Shown here piece after piece: positions 1 to 8,149 of a stretch of DNA of 64,000 nucleotides. Under the pieces are notes generated by a model. The model made no database searches and had not been told where the DNA came from. It saw nothing but the letters and a program-made list of their open reading frames with translations. This DNA comes from Hyalangium versicolor (GTDB lineage: Bacteria; Myxococcota; Myxococcia; Myxococcales; Myxococcaceae). The position numbers and the translations under genes are program-made. Numbering within the stretch: position 1 is the stretch's first letter; every line of letters starts with the position of its first letter. The stretch spans positions 1 through 64,000 of the forward strand of contig NZ_JAHXBF010000035.1 in assembly GCF_020103695.1 (NCBI RefSeq). The letters run 5' to 3'.

Positions 1-499
1 GGCTCATCGGGCCGAACGTCTCGTTGAGCTTCTTGTCAGCCCCCGCGGAGTCCGCGGTGGCGTACCGCGTCTCGACGCCCACGCCCGCCGGGATGGTCAG
101 CGACGGCTGCTTGATGACCTTTGCCCCCGAGGGGAGCTGGATCGTCAGGATGCTGTGCTCCGCGAGGATCGCCTTGATGGGCAGCACTCCCGGGAAGCGC
201 TCGCCCACGTAAAGGCCGATGGCCTTCGGGTAGACGTCGGCCACGGGCTTGGCGCCGGAGGCGAGCCAGTTGTTGTACGCATTCTCCGCGATGCGGACCG
301 GGAAGTCCGACGCCTCCTTGAAAATGTCGACCTGCCCGTTGTTGAACTTGCCGAACGCCGTGTTGCTGTTCACGTTGCCCGTCATCCGGAACGCAGCGTG
401 CAGCCGCGCCGGCGCGACGTTGCGCAGCTTCTCGATCTGCTTCTGCGCGTTGCTGATTCGCTGCTTCCCCTGCCCCTGCCCCTTCGCCTGCTGTGCCAT
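1..499 (-). CDS. Partial gene, possible particle or structural protein of an integrated element
   Basis: The frame is open from an ATG at 497-499 to the left edge, so only about 166 N-terminal residues are visible and the 3' end is missing. The ATG follows a GAGGG ribosome-binding site. The first 30 residues are rich in Gln, Lys and Gly and look disordered. The rest alternates hydrophobic and polar residues in a beta-rich pattern without a signal peptide or membrane span (for example GVLPIKAILAEHSILTIQLP near residues 105-125). I do not recognise a family. It is the last visible gene of a leftward operon that includes a transglutaminase-like protein and several hydrophobic proteins. A coat or other virion protein is an inference from that context only. 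Confidence 0.6.
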   Translation of the reverse strand, partial: MAQQAKGQGQGKQRISNAQKQIEKLRNVAPARLHAAFRMTGNVNSNTAFGKFNNGQVDIFKEASDFPVRIAENAYNNWLASGAKPVADVYPKAIGLYVGERFPGVLPIKAILAEHSILTIQLPSGAKVIKQPSLTIPAGVGVETRYATADSAGADKKLNETFGPMS

Positions 500-614
500 G
501 GTTCAACCCTCGAGTAGCTGCTGTGCTGCGGTGGAAGTGAAGGAGTCCTGAGGAGGCGGGAGACCGAAGCTCCGGCCTCCCCAGGCGTCCTGGAATGCGG
601 TGGCTGTCTCCCCG

Positions 615-1445
615 TCAGGCGCTCCAGCCGTTCTCGGACTCCCCGGAGAGGCCCTCGTCGGCCTCGATGTCGCCCAGGTCGTCCGCCACCTCGAAGGAGC
701 CGCCGCTCAGGTCGGCCTGCTCGATGCCCTCGACGCCGGAGCTGTCACCCTTGGGCAGGGCCAGAAGGTTGCCTCGCTGGTCCATCACGAGGACCTCACT
801 CTCCCCGAGGTCACCCAGCAGCGTCGCGCTCTCGGTGCCACCGTTGTCCAGGTTGAGCTCGATGGCCTCCCCGGCCAGCGCGTACATCGGCTGAGAGGTG
901 CCGTCAGGCAGCATCCGGTAGACCTGGCCGCCGGAGATGTAGACATCATCCGGCGCTCCGAGCTGCGCGTAGCCCACCTTCTGGAGGGCACCGACGGGCT
1001 GCCCGGCGCCGTTGGCGAGCTCGCTCAGCCCGTGGAGGACGGCGAGGGCGGCGCCAGCGCTGGCAACCGCCTTACCCGCACTTGGGTTCAGCCGGTTGAG
1101 GAACAGGCCCAAGCCCATCGTCGCGCCGGCCGGGAGGATAGTGCGCAGCCCGGCCCGCACCATCCGATTCGACACGCGCGTGGTGACCTGGTGCAGCAGC
1201 GGCTGCAGGGCGACGACCGTCGCCATGCCGACGCCTGCGGCCACCAGGGTGCCTCCCACGTCCACGCCGGGGTTGCGTCGACGCGCCCGGGCCCGGCGGG
1301 GGGCAGGCGGCGGCGCAGCCTGTCGGCTCCGGCGCTTCCTCTTCGGGGTGGCCGAGGTGCGCGACTTGGCCGTCGCCGCCCTCTTCTTGTTCTTCTTCTT
1401 GGTGCCGTTCACGATCATCAGCTCCTTCTGTCTCTCCAGGTTCAT
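615..1445 (-). CDS. Basic, hydrophobic protein of the integrated element, unknown function
   Basis: This 276-residue protein begins at the ATG at 1443-1445. Residues about 15-60 are extremely basic (KKKNKKR and RRARARRR runs), which suggests nucleic-acid binding. Gly/Ala-rich hydrophobic stretches follow at about 60-140 (TLVAAGVGMATVVAL, GATMGLGLFLNRL, AVASAGAALAVLHGL) that could be membrane segments. The C-terminal third is acidic and beta-rich. A basic head, a membrane middle and an acidic tail would suit a protein joining DNA to a membrane or particle, but that is inference. It lies 10 bases after the stop of the gene upstream, in the same leftward operon. No family was recognised. Confidence 0.65.
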   Translation of the reverse strand: MNLERQKELMIVNGTKKKNKKRAATAKSRTSATPKRKRRSRQAAPPPAPRRARARRRNPGVDVGGTLVAAGVGMATVVALQPLLHQVTTRVSNRMVRAGLRTILPAGATMGLGLFLNRLNPSAGKAVASAGAALAVLHGLSELANGAGQPVGALQKVGYAQLGAPDDVYISGGQVYRMLPDGTSQPMYALAGEAIELNLDNGGTESATLLGDLGESEVLVMDQRGNLLALPKGDSSGVEGIEQADLSGGSFEVADDLGDIEADEGLSGESENGWSA

Positions 1446-1455
1446 GGGCTCCCTT

Positions 1456-1908
1456 TCACCCTCGGATCCCGGAGGGGGTGACAGAGAAGCCCCCACCGGA
1501 GATGACGTAGACGGAGCCCACGCAGCACAGCCGCGGGCGTCCCTTGAAGTCGTGCTCGTAGTCCTCCGCGCGCCCGCTCCACTTGTCCGAGCGGTAGGCG
1601 ATGGAGGCGACGCATCCACGGTCCTCAGTGGCGCCGAGCTCCACGGTCGCTGGGGTGACGTTGGCCGCCTCGAACTCCGACCAGCGTTTGTACGCTCGGG
1701 CGACACCCTTCAGAGCCCGCTTTGCGGGGCCCGCGAGAGGCCCCGGGGCAGCCTTCGGAGCTGGCACGAGGTACAGACGCTTCTGCGTCGAGTCCGTGCA
1801 GAGCCAGAGGCCCTTCTTGGGCCACGAGAGGGTGGACCTCTTGCCGTCCTTCTCGACGCGAAGCTCGAGGACGGTGCCGAGCTGCGCGAGCGCGTGAGGA
1901 ATCCTCAT
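1456..1908 (-). CDS. Small protein of the integrated element, unknown function
   Basis: This is a 150-residue protein. Its ATG (1906-1908) overlaps the TGA of the upstream gene in an ATGA arrangement, so translation is probably coupled. It is compact and mixed alpha/beta, with many Trp, Lys and Arg residues and no signal peptide or membrane segment. A Pro/Ala-rich hinge lies near residues 50-65. Towards the end it has a short Cys-containing strand (RPRLCCVGSVYVISGGG). I recognise no domain. Its place in a tight operon of virion-like or membrane genes suggests a structural or morphogenetic role, which is inference. Confidence 0.6.
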   Translation of the reverse strand: MRIPHALAQLGTVLELRVEKDGKRSTLSWPKKGLWLCTDSTQKRLYLVPAPKAAPGPLAGPAKRALKGVARAYKRWSEFEAANVTPATVELGATEDRGCVASIAYRSDKWSGRAEDYEHDFKGRPRLCCVGSVYVISGGGFSVTPSGIRG

Positions 1909-2861
1909 GGCCGGGGAACCTCGGCGTCCTTGTCCTTCACCACCCGGGCCACCTCGCGGGCGCCCCAGGCGAGGCCTGCAGCCATGAGCCCGAGGCCAAC
2001 CCACTTGGCGGACGTCGCGAGGGCGCTGAAGGGGGATTCGTTGGACTCGGCGCGGACTTTGTCCGCCTCATTCCGCAGCGTGCGGAGCTCTTTCACCTCC
2101 GCGCCCTTGCCCTGCTGGACCAGCGTGAGCTCCTGCTTGGCCACCTCCGCGCGCGCCACCTCGGTGGCATTCTGGTAGTAGGCAAAGAGGCTCGCGGCCA
2201 GCGAGGTTGCGACGGCCACGGTTGCCACTGCCGCCCCGGCGCCGACCACGAGGGGGCTTCCCAGTGTGGACTGCCCAGTGACGAGGCTCGCTCCCTTCTC
2301 GAGTGCGGACATGACAGTCCCCAACTGCTTCCACGTTTCCTCGGCGCGCGACGCCGGGGCCCCAAAGAGGGTGTCCGAAGCCTGCGTCGAGAGCTTCTTG
2401 CCCTTGAGCCCCGCGCGCAGCTTGTCGAGCTCCGCCCGCATGCCGGTGAGCTGGGCCACCTTCGCCTTGAGCTCCTTCAGCTTGTCGGTGGCGGCGGTGA
2501 CGCCTTGCTCCACCTTGCCCGCCACGGCGTGGGAGACGCGGTACCAGAGCGAGCTCCGCTCCTCTGCGTCCTTCAGTTGGGACTGGCCCTGCTTCAGCCA
2601 GAGCTGGAGGTTCTCCCGCCACTTCGCCACGGGCAGGCGGCCCGCCACCACCTCGTCGATCTGCTTGGTGGCGAAGTCCTGCACCGTCTTCGAGTAGGTG
2701 GCCGCGGCACCAATGCCCGCCTTCTTCACGGAGTCCTCTCCCCCTGCCTCGTTGGCGGCTTTCGCCACCTTCTGGGCAAGCTCGAGCAGGGGCTTCACCT
2801 CAGCCTTCAGCGTGGCGGCCGGGACGGGAGGCGCCACCTTTGCGACGACGCGGGCGGCCAT
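1905..2861 (-). CDS. Long alpha-helical membrane-associated protein of the integrated element
   Basis: This is a 318-residue protein. The chosen ATG at 2859-2861 sits five bases after GGAGGAGTG and overlaps the upstream stop (TGATG); a GTG one codon earlier is an alternative. It is almost wholly helical, with Ala/Lys/Glu heptad-like patterns (coiled coil around residues 20-180). A hydrophobic segment lies at about 205-235 (VGAGAAVATVAVATSLAASL) and a second near 285-300 (WVGLGLMAAGLAWG). The order long helix, membrane span, coiled coil, membrane span resembles scaffold or tape-like and membrane-spanning particle proteins. No family was recognised. Overlaps on both sides place it firmly in the operon. 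Confidence 0.65.
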   Translation of the reverse strand: MAARVVAKVAPPVPAATLKAEVKPLLELAQKVAKAANEAGGEDSVKKAGIGAAATYSKTVQDFATKQIDEVVAGRLPVAKWRENLQLWLKQGQSQLKDAEERSSLWYRVSHAVAGKVEQGVTAATDKLKELKAKVAQLTGMRAELDKLRAGLKGKKLSTQASDTLFGAPASRAEETWKQLGTVMSALEKGASLVTGQSTLGSPLVVGAGAAVATVAVATSLAASLFAYYQNATEVARAEVAKQELTLVQQGKGAEVKELRTLRNEADKVRAESNESPFSALATSAKWVGLGLMAAGLAWGAREVARVVKDKDAEVPRP

Positions 2862-4180
2862 CACTCCTCCTCCGCCGCCGAGCCGTCGTCGAAAGGGCCC
2901 GCATCAAGGCTCTCCTCACCCTGGGGCTCGACCGCGTCCTCGGAGGCCTCCTCGTAGGAGGCGCCGTCATCCTCCGGCGCGGCCGGCTCGAACGTCTCCG
3001 CGTCCTCCGGAGGGCTGACGAACGTCGGCGGCTCCTCCTGCATGGAGGAGGGGGGGGGCGCAACGGAGACAGGTGTCGGCTGCGCCGCAGACGCAGAGGA
3101 AGCAGCAGCGGCAGCAGCGGCGCGCGCGATCAGCGTCTTCGGCTTGACGCCAACAGCCTTGGGGGCGGCGGGCTTCGAGACCGTGCGAGCCGTCGAGGCC
3201 TTCAGTGCCTTGGGGGCGGAGGGCTTGGGGCTCGCAGCCTTCGCGACCGTCGACACCGCCCGAGCGATGGGGTTGGACTTCACCGCGGCCGAGAGGCCTG
3301 GGGCGACCTTGTCCAGGAGCATGGGGGCCGCAACCTTGGCCAGGCCAGCGACGCCGCCCTTCTTCACCGCGTTGATGACCTTCACGCCCTTGGAGGCCAC
3401 GTCGATGGCGGTGAGGGCGGCCGACCCACCGGGAACGAAGCTGATGGCCTTCTTCAGGATCGCGCCGCCAACCTTGCTGGTGGCCACCTTCGCAACTCCC
3501 TTCGCGAGCTTCTTGAGCGAGAAGCCGTCGAGGCCGGAGAGGCCCGGGGGAGGGCGAGCGCCAACACGTCGACGGGCGCGCCGGGGGGCTCCTTCGGTGT
3601 AACCGAGAGTGGAGAGGGACACAGGGAATCTCCTCGTGACTGCGTGGGGGAGGACGTCGCCCAGCTGTGCCCGCTCGGCAGGGCGGAGCAGATCCAGGAC
3701 TGGGTCAAAGGAGTGCACTTGACGGCAGGACCGGCACCACACCTCGAGCCAAGTGTGGTTGTAGCGAACCGGCTCGCCTGGGCGAGGGGCGCGCCGCGCG
3801 CCGATGATCACGAACACAGGGTGCCCGATGGCCTCGAAGAGGCTTCCCGCCTTGATGACAGCGCAGTCGCAGTCCCGCCCCCTCGACGGGACAGCCGCAC
3901 CCTGCAGAAGCTCGGCGTCGACCGGGTCCAGGCGGTACGGTGCCGCCTCCAGCCCAGTCATGTAGTCCCACACAGCTTGGATTTCGCCGTGGTAGTCGTG
4001 GGGGCGGGCGAGGAATGCGGCGCGTCTGGCCTCGTCCTGGACCTCCGGGTCCTTGCTCCCCTCGCGGATGAGCTCGAGCATCCGCGCACGCGTCCTGTCG
4101 ATGCCCTCGGTGCCCGGCAGCAGAGGCTCCCGGCGCACCCGGTGGCCTGCGCGCGAGATGGTGTCAGCTCTCGGTGCCAT
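2861..4180 (-). CDS. Transglutaminase-like (papain-fold) protein with Ala-rich amphipathic tail
   Basis: This 439-residue protein starts at the ATG at 4178-4180, inside the end of the upstream gene (17-base overlap). Residues about 75-165 carry a transglutaminase-like core. A Cys-rich DCDCAVIKAGSLFEAIG helix supplies the putative nucleophile, YNHTWLEVW supplies His and SFDPV supplies Asp, giving a plausible Cys-His-Asp triad. After a basic RRARRRVGAR linker, residues about 200-345 are Ala/Lys-rich helices and hydrophobic stretches (AILKKAISFVPGGSAALTAI). The last 90 residues are Pro-rich and then strongly acidic. In known families this fold acts as a protease, amidase or cross-linker. Here it could process cell wall or particle proteins during entry or assembly. 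The enzyme call is moderate; the role is inferred. Confidence 0.7.
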   Translation of the reverse strand: MAPRADTISRAGHRVRREPLLPGTEGIDRTRARMLELIREGSKDPEVQDEARRAAFLARPHDYHGEIQAVWDYMTGLEAAPYRLDPVDAELLQGAAVPSRGRDCDCAVIKAGSLFEAIGHPVFVIIGARRAPRPGEPVRYNHTWLEVWCRSCRQVHSFDPVLDLLRPAERAQLGDVLPHAVTRRFPVSLSTLGYTEGAPRRARRRVGARPPPGLSGLDGFSLKKLAKGVAKVATSKVGGAILKKAISFVPGGSAALTAIDVASKGVKVINAVKKGGVAGLAKVAAPMLLDKVAPGLSAAVKSNPIARAVSTVAKAASPKPSAPKALKASTARTVSKPAAPKAVGVKPKTLIARAAAAAAASSASAAQPTPVSVAPPPSSMQEEPPTFVSPPEDAETFEPAAPEDDGASYEEASEDAVEPQGEESLDAGPFDDGSAAEEE

Positions 4181-4925
4181 GGGTGCCGCCGCCCTCTGTC
4201 CCGCCCGCACCCACCGTCGCCTTCCTCCGGAACCCCACAACCTTCCCGCGAGTGCCCTCCTCGGCAGGCTCCTGCCGAGGGGCGGCACCAGCTCGAGCCG
4301 CCCGCGCTTCGTAGAGCCGCGCCTTGGCGTCCGAGGTGCGCGCGCGCACCTTGAGCACGTCCGCGACGCTCTCCACGAGCTCGGCCACGGCTGGGGCCAG
4401 CACCGGGGACTGGATGGCCCTCTCCAGGAGACCGAGAAGCCCGGTCGCGAGCGGTGAGGCTCCTTCCCCGTCCCCCTCCTCCTCGGGGTCCTCCTCGTAC
4501 TCCTCGCGAGGAGGGTTGAGCTTGCTCTCCACGGCCTCGCGGATCAGCCGCTCCGTCACCTCTCGGAAGAGGTCTGTCGGCGGCGCGACTGCTGGGGCGA
4601 CCGGCGGTGTGACGGAGGGTGTGACGGCTGGCGTGACGGCGGTCGTGACTGCGGCATTGGCGTCGCGCACCCGCAGGGAGACCGTGGCCTGGCTGACGTG
4701 ACGGCCCTTCTCGCGGATCCGGAGGGAGTAGTCCCCAGTGGGCAGGTTCAGTGCCGCCAGGTGGTCGAGGACCTGGAGCTCGAGGGGCACGTCGCGACGC
4801 AGCAGTCGGATAGGCTCAACAGCTTGTCGAGCTCCGGCAGGGTCAAACCGGATCTCCAACGTGCACCGCGCATCCTCACCCAACTCGTCCAGAGCTGCCT
4901 GGAGTGCATCAAGCCCGTCCGCCAC
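4164..4925 (-). CDS. Unknown protein with Thr/Val-Pro repeat linker, first gene of the leftward operon
   Basis: I chose the GTG at 4923-4925 because GGAGGTG sits eight bases upstream, giving 253 residues; upstream GTG codons in the same frame are possible. The first 100 residues look like a small beta-sandwich (LEIRFDP, DYSLRIREKGRHVSQATVSLRV). A short linker of repeated VTP units follows (residues about 103-125), then a helical region with a very acidic patch (EEYEEDPEEEGDGEG) and a basic C-terminus. No family was recognised. It heads the leftward operon and diverges from the gene at 5023, so the shared promoter region lies at about 4926-5022. Confidence 0.6.
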   Translation of the reverse strand: MADGLDALQAALDELGEDARCTLEIRFDPAGARQAVEPIRLLRRDVPLELQVLDHLAALNLPTGDYSLRIREKGRHVSQATVSLRVRDANAAVTTAVTPAVTPSVTPPVAPAVAPPTDLFREVTERLIREAVESKLNPPREEYEEDPEEEGDGEGASPLATGLLGLLERAIQSPVLAPAVAELVESVADVLKVRARTSDAKARLYEARAARAGAAPRQEPAEEGTRGKVVGFRRKATVGAGGTEGGGTHGTES

Positions 4926-5022
4926 GCCCGTCACCTCCGCCCGGGCACTGAACCCGGGGGCGAGCGCGTTAATCCCAGACACGTTATGCTGGAGCTCTCT
5001 CGTTGTATGGGTGAGGTGGGCG

Positions 5023-5856
5023 ATGGCTGGTGGGAGAGTGAATAAGCAGTCGGGCAGTGGTGCGTCTTCGGTGGTGTCCGCGGAGAAGAAGGAGCAGCCC
5101 CAGGAGGGTGCGAGCTCCGCAATGATGGACCCGAAGGACGCCAAGGTTCTCCAGGCGGAGTGGGAGAAACGGCCGACGGTGAGCGCACGCGCCCTCGTCG
5201 ACAGCTGGAAGATGGTGAGCACACGGCTGGTCTCCGCAGTGGTGGCGGCGATCCCGTCAGCCGAGCCGCTGGCGTTCCTCTGCGCGTCCCTCTGGTCGCC
5301 GGAGAAGGTCGAGGAGAAGGTGGCGGTCCTCGAGAAGGTGCCGGAGTCGGTCCGCTACATCATCTACAGCACGCTCACCGCCATGCTCATGGAGACCAAG
5401 CACCTGGTGGCGGACCTCTGCAGCGTCCCGGAGGCGCAGCGAGACGCCTTCCTCATGCAGTTGGCCGAGTTCATCCAGGACCGGGAGTTGTATGGCCTGG
5501 CGTCGCCGCCCATCATGATGCAGGGGGGGCACGCTCCGCAGGCAGGCTCCCGTATGATTCATGCTGGGGTGTATTTGGGCCTGGCCGAGTACGTCATCAG
5601 CAAGGGCCCCTCGGCGGGTATGCGCCGCCCGGCCGTGGTGGTGGAGCTCCACGAGGACAACAGTGCGACGCTCGCCGTGCACTTCGCCATGGTGGACGTG
5701 CCGCACGAGTCCAGCGTGGAGCTCCAGCGCGTGCCCTTCAGCGCCGAGGTGAAGCCCGGCACGTGGTTCCACGAAGGGGTTGGCGCCCCGATGGTGAAGA
5801 TGGAAGAGCCGTTCCAGGCTGCGGCGGCCGCGGTGACGAAGACTCCGAGCGCGTAA
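5023..5856 (+). CDS. Unknown cytoplasmic protein of the integrated element
   Basis: This is a 277-residue protein from the ATG at 5023, preceded by GAGGTGG at good spacing. The first 35 residues are Ser/Gln/Glu-rich and probably disordered. The middle is helical (EWEKRPTVSARALVDSWKMV, then hydrophobic helices around residues 60-130). The C-terminal 90 residues form a beta-rich domain (RPAVVVELHEDNSATLAVHF). There is no signal peptide. I recognise no family. It is the first gene of the short rightward group that ends with the recombinase, divergent from the long leftward operon. Confidence 0.65.
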   Translation: MAGGRVNKQSGSGASSVVSAEKKEQPQEGASSAMMDPKDAKVLQAEWEKRPTVSARALVDSWKMVSTRLVSAVVAAIPSAEPLAFLCASLWSPEKVEEKVAVLEKVPESVRYIIYSTLTAMLMETKHLVADLCSVPEAQRDAFLMQLAEFIQDRELYGLASPPIMMQGGHAPQAGSRMIHAGVYLGLAEYVISKGPSAGMRRPAVVVELHEDNSATLAVHFAMVDVPHESSVELQRVPFSAEVKPGTWFHEGVGAPMVKMEEPFQAAAAAVTKTPSA

Positions 5857-5887
5857 TCCCACGCGCTCGGTGATGGAGGCGGTACCG

Positions 5888-6190
5888 ATGGCGGAGCGTG
5901 GCGGGGTACGGGAGAAGGTGCTGCGTGTGGTGATTGTGGGAGGCACCATGCTCGGAGCGCTCGGAGGGGGCGCTACCGGCATGGTGGCTCTCAACCACGG
6001 TGAGGAGCAGCGTGCTGTGCAGACGGCTCACACCGAGCTGATGCAGAAGCTCGAGCGGGCAGCCGAGCGTGACCGTGACAACGCGGAGCGCCTGGCCCGC
6101 ATCGAGTCGGATGTCTCATGGTTGGTGCGCATGGTTGGTGCGCCAAACACAGATCAAAGTGGCACCCCCTCCCGGGTGGGGAAGCGGTAA
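5888..6190 (+). CDS. Small single-span membrane protein with C-terminal coiled coil (holin- or spanin-like shape)
   Basis: This is a 100-residue protein. The ATG at 5888 is preceded by GGAGG with eight bases of spacing and is favoured over ATG or GTG codons 16-18 bases earlier. One membrane segment lies at about residues 8-33 (VVIVGGTMLGALGGGATGMVAL). A charged heptad-like helix follows (ELMQKLERAAERDRDNAERL) and then a short amphipathic helix. The size and topology match small phage lysis or membrane proteins, but no sequence family was recognised. It sits 31 bases after the upstream gene and is probably co-transcribed with it. Confidence 0.6.
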   Translation: MAERGGVREKVLRVVIVGGTMLGALGGGATGMVALNHGEEQRAVQTAHTELMQKLERAAERDRDNAERLARIESDVSWLVRMVGAPNTDQSGTPSRVGKR

Positions 6191-6398
6191 CGCCTGAGAG
6201 GGTGGCAGGCCTGTAGCAGTCAGCAAGGACTCACTGGCCTGCCACCCTACCCTTGAGACCATTCCGAAATAAAACACCTCGGGATAAGTTTGCCTTGTGG
6301 TGGGCGGCGGGTTGGTGGGTGGGGGCCTGGTGGCAGTGGTTGCCATGCAGGCTCCAGTTTTCTCGGTGCCGCTCCGTTCTCTTGGAGGCGTTGAGCGT

Positions 6399-6692
6399 AT
6401 GGGCACCCAAGGCAGTCCGCGCAGTGGCAAGAAGATGGCTCGAGTCAACGTGCCTGTCCTGCGTGAGGTGTTGCAGCGGCTGGGCTCCGAGAAGGGAATC
6501 GCCCTCGTGGGCGAGTGCTACGACTTGGTGAGCAGCGCGGCGTTGGATGCTTTCGACCAGCTCGAGGTGAGCCCCTTCATCAAGTCAGCCGCGCGCGGTC
6601 CCATCGAGATGGTGGTGGCTGGCGGCCGCGGCATCGTCATCGACTGGGCCCACAAGCAGCTGCCCAACTCGCCTGTGCCGCCTCAGGCGTGA
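6399..6692 (+). CDS. Small helical protein of the integrated element, unknown function
   Basis: This is a 97-residue protein, using the ATG at 6399 with GGAGG ten bases upstream. An ATG at 6345 would add an 18-residue extension that looks like leader sequence. The N-terminus is basic (RSGKKMARVNV). The rest is predicted mostly helical (LREVLQRLGSEKGIALVGECYDL) and ends in a Pro-rich tail. It has a single Cys and no membrane span. No domain was recognised. The 200 bases before it (6191-6398) show no gene and may carry a promoter. Confidence 0.5.
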   Translation: MGTQGSPRSGKKMARVNVPVLREVLQRLGSEKGIALVGECYDLVSSAALDAFDQLEVSPFIKSAARGPIEMVVAGGRGIVIDWAHKQLPNSPVPPQA

Positions 6693-6722
6693 CGGGCCGG
6701 GCCCGGCCGAGCGCGAGGGACT

Positions 6723-6938
6723 ATGCCACTCGAAGTGCACTTCGCTGTGGATGGTGGCGCTCCGCTGTGGACGCGCCCCTATAGCCGGGAGCCCCTGCCT
6801 GATGCCGGGGCTGTCGTGCAGGTGGTCGGCGCAAAGTCCTACGTGGTGCTCGGGCAGGAGTGGCTCTATGCGAGCACCGGGCACCTCGCCGTCGTCGTGG
6901 TGTGGCTGAGGGAGAGCCCTGCGGACGTTCGCGGGTGA
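6723..6938 (+). CDS. Small beta-rich protein, unknown function
   Basis: This is a 71-residue protein whose ATG at 6723 follows a GAGGGACT ribosome-binding site. It is Val-rich with a strand-turn-strand pattern (DAGAVVQVVGAKSYVVLGQEW) resembling a small SH3-like barrel, although that fold call is only an impression. It lies between the 97-residue protein and the recombinase gene, all in the same direction, so it may be transcribed with them. No family was recognised. Confidence 0.45.
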   Translation: MPLEVHFAVDGGAPLWTRPYSREPLPDAGAVVQVVGAKSYVVLGQEWLYASTGHLAVVVVWLRESPADVRG

Positions 6939-7001
6939 GGAGCGCGGCCTCCTACCTGAAAGGTTGAGTGCCGCTGGGGCTCGCCTACGTACGGCTGTCG
7001 C

Positions 7002-8114
7002 ATGGACAGCCTTGATCCTCACCTCGTCGCGTTCCGCCAGCACCTCACCAGCGTCCGGCAGTTCTCTCCACACACCATCAGGAACTATCTGGCGGACGTC
7101 GGCAGGTTCCACGACCACCTGGTCGCGCGCCGCCTCGAGCTCGTCTCGGTGACGCCGGCGCAGGTGGTCGACTACTTCAACCTGCTGAAGACGGAGCTGG
7201 CGTCCACGAGCAGGGCGCGTCACGTCTCGAGCCTGAAGTGCTTCTACCGCTACCTCGTGAGACAGCGGACCATCCGCTCGAGCCCGCTGAAGCTGGTGCG
7301 GGTCATCTCTCCGCAGTCGAAAGCTCGCACTGTTCCGCGGGTGGACGAAGTGGCTCGTATCCTCGAGCAGCCTCCGGAGGGGAGCGCGCTTGGCTGGAGG
7401 GACCGAGCGGTCCTCGAGCTGCTCTACAGCGGAGGACTGCGCGTCTCAGAGGTCGCCGCGCTCGACATCGATGACGTGGACCTGCGGGAGAGGATGGTTC
7501 GAGTCACAGGGAAGGGGAGCAAAGAGAGGCTCTGCCCCATCAACCCAATGGCCGCGCAGGTCATTGGCGTGTACCTGCAGCGGCGCGGAGAGCTCCGCTC
7601 AAGGAAAGGGGCGCACCCGACTGCGCTCATCGTCGGCAGGTGGGGGCGCCGACTCACGCCAGGCCAGATCCGGGAGAGGGTGGCCATGCACTCGAGCCAG
7701 GCTGGCACTCAGGTCTCCCCGCACACGCTGCGGCACGCGTACGCGACCCATCTTCTCCACAACGGAGCTCACATCGAGAGCATCCAGGAGTTGATGGGAC
7801 ACGAGTCCTTGACGACGACGCAGATCTACGCCCACGTCACTCTGGAGTACCTTCAGCAGGTGCATGCTGAGGCTCATCCTCGGGCGGCTCCTTCTCAGTC
7901 GGAACTGCAGCCGGAGGCCCCTGCGGAGCAGGCGGTGGAGCGCACTCGTAGCAGAGAGCTCCGATGCGATGGGCAGTGCACACCCAGCGCTCACACTCCC
8001 GGCAGCGGCGACGGGTGGAGCATCCACACGGAGGGTCCAACTGGCACTTCTTCGCCTGTAGCCGCCTTCGGGGAAAGGGGCTCACTGGACACCACTGCGG
8101 ATCTTTCTGGTTGA
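7002..8114 (+). CDS. Tyrosine recombinase / integrase (XerC/XerD-like)
   Basis: This 370-residue site-specific recombinase would integrate and excise the element. The N-terminal SAM-like DNA-binding domain spans residues about 5-90 (FRQHLTSVRQFSPHTIRNY), and the catalytic domain about 105-290. Visible catalytic residues are Arg in YSGGLRVSEV, Lys in the GKGSKERLCPI hairpin, His-x-x-Arg in SPHTLRHAYATHLL, His in LMGHESLTTTQIYAH and Tyr in the same IYAH motif. It resembles XerC/XerD (about 300 residues) but has some 75 extra low-complexity residues at the end that overlap a Cys-rich reading frame on the other strand, so the last part may not be conserved. Lying at the inner edge of the unusual gene block suggests it belongs to that block. 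Confidence 0.9.
   Translation: MDSLDPHLVAFRQHLTSVRQFSPHTIRNYLADVGRFHDHLVARRLELVSVTPAQVVDYFNLLKTELASTSRARHVSSLKCFYRYLVRQRTIRSSPLKLVRVISPQSKARTVPRVDEVARILEQPPEGSALGWRDRAVLELLYSGGLRVSEVAALDIDDVDLRERMVRVTGKGSKERLCPINPMAAQVIGVYLQRRGELRSRKGAHPTALIVGRWGRRLTPGQIRERVAMHSSQAGTQVSPHTLRHAYATHLLHNGAHIESIQELMGHESLTTTQIYAHVTLEYLQQVHAEAHPRAAPSQSELQPEAPAEQAVERTRSRELRCDGQCTPSAHTPGSGDGWSIHTEGPTGTSSPVAAFGERGSLDTTADLSG
7837..8085 (-). CDS. Possible small Cys-rich zinc-binding protein, overlapping the recombinase 3' end
   Basis: This is an 82-residue frame starting with ATG. Residues 14-48 hold a dense set of Cys and His (C-x5-C-x-C, C-x2-C, C-x2-H, C-x2-C patterns, as in RRCRECERWVC and LCYECAP), typical of a treble-clef or zinc-ribbon protein. 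The C-terminal half is Pro/Glu-rich and disordered. It overlaps the unconserved-looking tail of the recombinase on the opposite strand, so only one of the two may be coding there. I keep it because the Cys spacing is unlikely to arise as a shadow, but the gene is uncertain. Confidence 0.4.
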   Translation of the reverse strand: MSPFPRRRLQAKKCQLDPPCGCSTRRRCRECERWVCTAHRIGALCYECAPPPAPQGPPAAVPTEKEPPEDEPQHAPAEGTPE

Positions 8115-8149
8115 TGCGGGAATGCGCCTGGATCTAGCGTCTGCGACTA

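Noticed and set aside
4600..4660. Short tandem GTGACGGNNGGNGTGACGG repeats as a DNA element
   Set aside because: They encode the VTP repeats of a linker in the protein at 4164-4925 and do not extend beyond the reading frame.
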